64,000 bases of DNA from VBOC01 sp035635475 (lineage in GTDB: Bacteria > Bacteroidota > Ignavibacteria > UBA10030 > SZUA-254): NCBI GenBank assembly GCA_035635475.1, contig DASQAZ010000036.1, positions 15,041 through 79,040 on the forward strand. Reading direction: 5' to 3'. The position numbers and the translations under genes are program-made. Positions within the stretch are counted from its first letter, which is position 1, and each line of letters begins with the position of its first letter. The notes under the pieces are model-generated. The model worked only from the letters and a program-made list of their open reading frames with translations, was not told the origin of the DNA and made no database searches. This document shows positions 60,025-64,000 of this stretch, in pieces.

Positions 60025-62576
60025 TTGGGATTGAACTCAAGTGCGACAGACTGGGGTTTGTCGGATCCGGCCAGCCGAAGCTCATAGCGGATGAGCCCGT
60101 CAGGTTCAAAGGACTTCTTGAAGGAAGTCCTCGCTTTCCCGTCCACCAGGAATTTATTCAGAAACAACGGTGTGATAACCGAAGCGGCGATGCGGTGGCC
60201 CCTGAACGAAGAAATACTCATGGCAAGTGTTCTCGACTGCGGGGTGTACTCGACGTGATTGAGGATCGCATTGACGCTTTCAAGATACGGAGCTCCGCCC
60301 GGTCCGTACACAGCACGGAAGCGGCCAGTGGAGGCGACATCCAGCGGAAAAACGAGCGAAGGGATGCTCCGGCCGCCTGCCGATAACGACTTCAGCCGAT
60401 CCGCCTTACCCGTGAGCGACCATTCGTGTTTCCCGCCGAACGCGTACGTACAGTTGACCGAATCAAGCGTCAGCGGCAAGCGCCCCGAAAGAGAAAGGTT
60501 CCATTCATTGTCGCGGAATCCGCATAATTCATAGAGAACATTCAGATAAAACCCGGCTGCCCAGAGAAACGACGGTTTATCGATCGTCCCGAACCTGGGT
60601 GAGTCACTTCCGGAATAGCGGTACTCATACATGGCCGGGAGTCCCCGGGGGCTCCGGGCTATTCCGTCGAGCGTCATGGCATGCCTGACGAAGCTTATTG
60701 CGCTGTCGGTTTCGCCGATTGAATTCAACGCCAGCGCGTACCACGCGTTCGCGTGCGGCCAGATTCCCCCGTTTGCATACACGTACGGGTCGCCCGCCTC
60801 ATTCCCGGCAAACCGGAAGAACGTGCGCATCGAATCGGTGTGAAAATCAGGCGGCGCGACGATCATGATTCCCACCGGGAAGCGAAGGAGCCGGTTTGAA
60901 GCGGTCGCAACCAGCCGCGTTGACTTCTGGGGGGAGAGCAGGCCGAAGACCGGTCCCAACAGGGAACCCATGTAAATATGCGAATCCTTCCGGCCCTCAT
61001 TATAATTGATGAGATAATTCAGGGAATCGTCCCAGAGCCGCACGGCCAGCGATTTCTCCATTTCATCCGCGAGCAGTTCGTATTCAAGGAGTCCCTCGGA
61101 GCGGTGGCCCAACACCGTACTTATGTAAACGTAATCGCGCAGCGCGCGGATCGACAGGATGGTAAGATATGACCGTGGGCCCTCCCGGTGGCCGATGTCC
61201 CACCAATCCGGCCGGTAGCCGTGCATCAGGTTGTCGGATCGCCGCTGCGAAAGGACCTCGGTCAAACTGCGCGAGAGGAGCGGATAGAGTACCTCCCCCA
61301 GGGAATCATCCCCCGAATGGCGGAGATATCTTGCGGCGGCGAGAATAAACCAGAGGTGATTCCAGTTGTCGGGCGTGCAATATTCCGTTTTGAAACCGTC
61401 GTCCCGCCAGTAATACGCATGTGGAATGATACTATTATTGGCGTGGTTCGCGACGTAGAGGAGGTTCTCGCGAACGCGGTCGAGATCGAAGTTGACGGCG
61501 CCGAGATCAGTGAGCAGCAGGTCGTGCGTGAAGTAAAAATTGTATTCGGCCGGACAGGGCATCGGCACGATTGCGCCATCAAGATAGTGTTGATTGGAGG
61601 CGAGAATTCCGCGCGCCCAGATTGCCGATCTGTCAAGCCATTCGTCACTCGTTCTGAACGATGCTTCTTCCTGCGCTTTCCGCCTTACAAAGGTGTCGTA
61701 CCCCCTCACCTCTCCTCTCCAGCCGCGTTCGAGGCCCGGAACACGTGCCGCGAATTCCTCGCGTTTGCAGGTTCCGATGATCTGTATGATAATCAGTGAA
61801 TCCTGCGGGGCGATATTCCTTCGATAGATGAATGCGGCGGCAGGGACGGTCCGGCGTGACGAGTTTTGTTGCTGCCTCGCAATCATGGAGGACGAAAGCC
61901 AGTTAGAGGTTCCGGTATCGCTGATTGCCAGATCCCGGGCGCTTGCGCTGCCGTCTTCGGGGCGCTCGCCGGCATTTTCAACGAAAACTTCCGCACGGCC
62001 TGCATCCGCGTCGTCGAAAGCTGCCGACACAGTGCCCGAGGTGGTGTCGAACGACGCCCACGCAGAATCTTTCCGCGCGTATGTCTGGCACGTCCGGAGT
62101 GCGAGCTTGAGGTGTGTATAGACCTCAACGGGAACCGCGCTGGGGGACCGGTTTCGGAGGGTAAGCGTCATGACCATGGCGGGTTCGTTGAGACAAAATT
62201 CGTAGGTGAGGGAATAGGAGATGTTCTCCTCCTGGTTCTCAAACGTCACCATATGAGGGCTCAACCGGTAACTCCAAGGCTCCCTCCCGATCCATCTCTT
62301 TGCTCCGTCGCCGATTTTCACACCGACGGCCATCGGCCTCGAATCCCCACGCTTCCAGTAGTCCGTGCTCAAGTCGATACTATTGGCGACCGGATAGTAG
62401 AAACTGATCCGGGACGGCAGGGGGCGGCTGTCATGAAACTCCGCTCCGACAGATCTTCCTCCGACTTCGACTTGCCCGTAATGCCCGTCAAAATAATACG
62501 CGAGCGGATCCTTCTCTCCTCCCGCTGATGCGGCAATCATCATCAGCGCCGGGAGTATCACGAAAAAGTGCATCAT
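60021..62576 (-). CDS. Secreted large six-hairpin glycosidase-like protein
   Basis: 851 residues from the ATG at 62576, which overlaps the upstream stop (ATGA). Signal peptide MMHFFVILPALMMIAASAGG. Residues about 20-290 are beta-rich (an N-terminal sandwich: YYFDGHYGQVEVGGR, FENQEENISYSLTYEF), and about 310-700 are an (alpha/alpha)6 barrel of the GH94/GH15/debranching type: NFYFTHDLLLTDLGAVNFD, HAYYWRDDGFKTEYCTPDNWN, and NGGIWPHANAWYALALNS. Asp in FTHD and Glu in KTEY are catalytic candidates. A final beta domain has TLDSVNCTYAFGGKHEW. Exact family not decided. The frame extends upstream to 62909 within the neighbour gene but without a signal-type start. Confidence 0.72.
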   Translation of the reverse strand: MMHFFVILPALMMIAASAGGEKDPLAYYFDGHYGQVEVGGRSVGAEFHDSRPLPSRISFYYPVANSIDLSTDYWKRGDSRPMAVGVKIGDGAKRWIGREPWSYRLSPHMVTFENQEENISYSLTYEFCLNEPAMVMTLTLRNRSPSAVPVEVYTHLKLALRTCQTYARKDSAWASFDTTSGTVSAAFDDADAGRAEVFVENAGERPEDGSASARDLAISDTGTSNWLSSSMIARQQQNSSRRTVPAAAFIYRRNIAPQDSLIIIQIIGTCKREEFAARVPGLERGWRGEVRGYDTFVRRKAQEEASFRTSDEWLDRSAIWARGILASNQHYLDGAIVPMPCPAEYNFYFTHDLLLTDLGAVNFDLDRVRENLLYVANHANNSIIPHAYYWRDDGFKTEYCTPDNWNHLWFILAAARYLRHSGDDSLGEVLYPLLSRSLTEVLSQRRSDNLMHGYRPDWWDIGHREGPRSYLTILSIRALRDYVYISTVLGHRSEGLLEYELLADEMEKSLAVRLWDDSLNYLINYNEGRKDSHIYMGSLLGPVFGLLSPQKSTRLVATASNRLLRFPVGIMIVAPPDFHTDSMRTFFRFAGNEAGDPYVYANGGIWPHANAWYALALNSIGETDSAISFVRHAMTLDGIARSPRGLPAMYEYRYSGSDSPRFGTIDKPSFLWAAGFYLNVLYELCGFRDNEWNLSLSGRLPLTLDSVNCTYAFGGKHEWSLTGKADRLKSLSAGGRSIPSLVFPLDVASTGRFRAVYGPGGAPYLESVNAILNHVEYTPQSRTLAMSISSFRGHRIAASVITPLFLNKFLVDGKARTSFKKSFEPDGLIRYELRLAGSDKPQSVALEFNPK

Positions 62577-64000
62577 CGCTCCTCGACGCGGACTTTCGTA
62601 GAGATGCTGAACAACTTCGCCTCGCCCCGCGCGAGCGAGATCGATTCCGATATGATGAAGCCGTCCTGGACGATCGAAATAGTCCCGTCCCCGCCCTCGT
62701 CGCTTGCTGCGAAGACGGCGATCTCCTCTGCAATTTTGATTGCGATGCACAGGATGCTGTCGTTGTCGGCAAACGCTTCCACCAGCTCTCCTGTTTTGAC
62801 GGGCAACGAACTCTTTAGCGCGATGTTCGAATAAATCACTCCCTCGAGCACAAATGCAGAGATCGTCATCCCGTTGTAGGGAAGATTTCTCACGGCGATC
62901 CAGTTCCAATTCGGAGGAATGGCGGGGTTCATTATAAGTCCGCCAAGCGATGATCGAACTCCGAACAGGCCTTCAATTGCCAGCCAGACATAAGTCGGCG
63001 GCATCCACGGACTCATCGCCATCCCCCGGCTTTCAAATGTTTCGCCGTGGAGCCGTTCGGGAAATTCGCCCGGTACGACATTCACGAAGTCGGCCGGGCG
63101 TTCGGGCTCGGAAAGTTTGTAGATGTTCAGCATTCCCTCGACAAGCTTCGCCGGATTCTCCTCGCGCACACAGTAGGCGATCCAGGCAGTCAGATTCGGC
63201 CAGACGCCGCCAAGGAGTTGACAGCCCAGGTCCGGGTCGTAGTTGGCCTCGTTCTTGCTGACAGTCCGCGCGCCGAATGGGGTCCAGATGTCAGCCTCGG
63301 TGAGTTTCTTCAAAATCTTTTTCTTCATCGCCGGTTCTGCCACGCCGAAAAGGACGGGAAAAATCAAGTCACCGGTGATGTCGTGGTGCCGGGTTCCGTC
63401 GTCGGCGAGGTTCAGGAGATAAAGGCCGGTCTTCTCGGATACAAGTTTTTCGTTCACTTCATCCCTTAGCCGTTCGGCCGCACGGAGGTAGCGCCTTGAC
63501 TCTTCGATCCGCCCGATATGAGCAGCGACATCAGCGGTGCACCGTAGTGCATAGTAGCATTCACAGTTGATTTCGGTGACCGCTCCCGTCAGGTTATACC
63601 CGTCGATGATATTGCGCCATCCGCAGATGCCCCACACATTCGTCCCATTCGAATGACAGCGGACAAGCCCGTCCTCCACCTGCGAGAGGATATAATCGCA
63701 CGCGCGTTTCATCGGAGGGTAGGCAGACTCCGGCGTGTAACTGCTGTTGCCAAGGAGGGCGTGGTGGAAGAGGGCACAGACATAAAGAGGCGTGTCGTCA
63801 TTGATGTTCAGACCGTAGTCATGCAGCGCGGCGGGCTCTTCGTTTGCACGGATGAATTCGGTCAGCTTTCCGTTCTCGTGGAATGCATGCCGCTCCGCGA
63901 TGGACAACGTGTTTGCCGAAAATTCGGGAGTGATGTAGTCAGAACCGAAAGCGTACCATGCGAGATCACGAATCACCACGATATCCTGCGGCGGATCGTT
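62573..64000 (-). CDS. Six-hairpin glycosidase (debranching/GH-type), truncated at window edge
   Basis: At least 475 residues; the frame is open to base 64000 (NDPPQDIVVIRDLAWYAFGS at the edge), so the true start lies outside. The sequence is the C-terminal half of an (alpha/alpha)6 glycosidase of the amylo-1,6-glucosidase/GH15-65-like type: DPDLGCQLLGGVWPNLTAWI, MAMSPWMPPTYVWLAIEGL, and a closing beta sandwich (IPPNWNWIAVRNLPYNGM). It overlaps the next gene by four bases. Family placement is tentative. It heads, as far as visible, the seven-gene overlapping chain to 50958. Confidence 0.78.
   Translation of the reverse strand, partial: NDPPQDIVVIRDLAWYAFGSDYITPEFSANTLSIAERHAFHENGKLTEFIRANEEPAALHDYGLNINDDTPLYVCALFHHALLGNSSYTPESAYPPMKRACDYILSQVEDGLVRCHSNGTNVWGICGWRNIIDGYNLTGAVTEINCECYYALRCTADVAAHIGRIEESRRYLRAAERLRDEVNEKLVSEKTGLYLLNLADDGTRHHDITGDLIFPVLFGVAEPAMKKKILKKLTEADIWTPFGARTVSKNEANYDPDLGCQLLGGVWPNLTAWIAYCVREENPAKLVEGMLNIYKLSEPERPADFVNVVPGEFPERLHGETFESRGMAMSPWMPPTYVWLAIEGLFGVRSSLGGLIMNPAIPPNWNWIAVRNLPYNGMTISAFVLEGVIYSNIALKSSLPVKTGELVEAFADNDSILCIAIKIAEEIAVFAASDEGGDGTISIVQDGFIISESISLARGEAKLFSISTKVRVEER

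Noticed and set aside
62577..62909. 111-residue upstream extension of the glycosidase at 60021-62576
   Set aside because: Arginine-rich shadow of the neighbouring gene; the real start has a signal peptide and an ATGA overlap.
1..64000. Search for tRNA, rRNA, riboswitch, insertion sequence or integrase
   Set aside because: No sequence or protein of these kinds was recognised by eye; weak or diverged RNA elements could still be missed without a covariance-model scan.

Overview
The window looks like a stretch of chromosome from a moderately GC-rich member of the Fibrobacteres-Chlorobi-Bacteroidetes group, most likely near the Ignavibacteria/Bacteroidota-Chlorobi lineages. The main clue is the secreted 1068-residue protein at 53423-56629, which ends in a type IX secretion (T9SS) sorting tail with the 'YPNPFNP' signature. 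A PorV-like outer-membrane protein (2015-2944) and one possible Bacteroidota-style promoter (48450-48481) fit this. No rRNA, tRNA, CRISPR array or transposase was seen.

Region 1 (1-22832) is an exopolysaccharide/capsule locus. Leftward from a divergent 426-bp intergenic region run a Wza-like export lipoprotein, a PorV-like barrel, a WecA-type initiating transferase fused to a CapD/FlaA1-like N-terminal half, and the start of a secreted protein cut by the window edge. Rightward runs an almost gapless operon: Wzz-like co-polymerase, CpsD-like ATPase, a tiny membrane protein, a Wzy-like polymerase, a WecG/TagA transferase, a Wzx flippase, a GT4 transferase and a NodB-type deacetylase. Then comes an unusual accessory block (12466-21583): two FemAB/CelD-like GNAT proteins, a three-domain protein (phosphoribosyltransferase, kinase-like, HAD phosphatase), two tandem ATP-grasp enzymes, and an ORF that looks like a FemAB N-terminus joined to a proline dehydrogenase C-terminus. 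A GT2 transferase closes the operon. This block is the best candidate for an undescribed system: a polymer-decoration pathway that couples ATP-grasp ligation, a phosphoribosyl step and acyl or aminoacyl transfer.

Region 2 (22836-30840) holds a secreted GH47 alpha-mannosidase, a small secreted DUF1059-like protein with its own promoter and terminator, a NagB-PIG-L fusion, an MgtA-type P-type ATPase and a DapA/HOGA-like aldolase.

Region 3 (30841-33922) is a visibly more AT-rich insert with an XhoI/PaeR7I-type restriction enzyme, its methyltransferase and a secreted HExxH protein.

Region 4 (33923-48299, leftward) couples an oxidative pentose-phosphate operon (rpiA-zwf-pgl-gnd) to a secreted GH3 beta-glucosidase, an exported creatininase-family protein, a GH38-type alpha-mannosidase and a Tat-exported clan-A glycosidase. 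An 18-bp minisatellite lies in the 5' end of rpiA.

Region 5 (48530-64000) has a rightward trio (secreted domain protein, unknown membrane-anchored protein, GH130) followed by a leftward chain of seven genes, each overlapping the next: a truncated six-hairpin glycosidase, a second such glycosidase, a zinc dehydrogenase, a PfkB kinase, a further secreted six-hairpin-like protein, the T9SS-exported multidomain protein and a GH2 beta-mannosidase. Taken together, GH47, GH38, GH130 and GH2 beta-mannosidase suggest breakdown of mannose-rich glycans (mannan or high-mannose N-glycan), with the released sugar feeding the pentose-phosphate genes.
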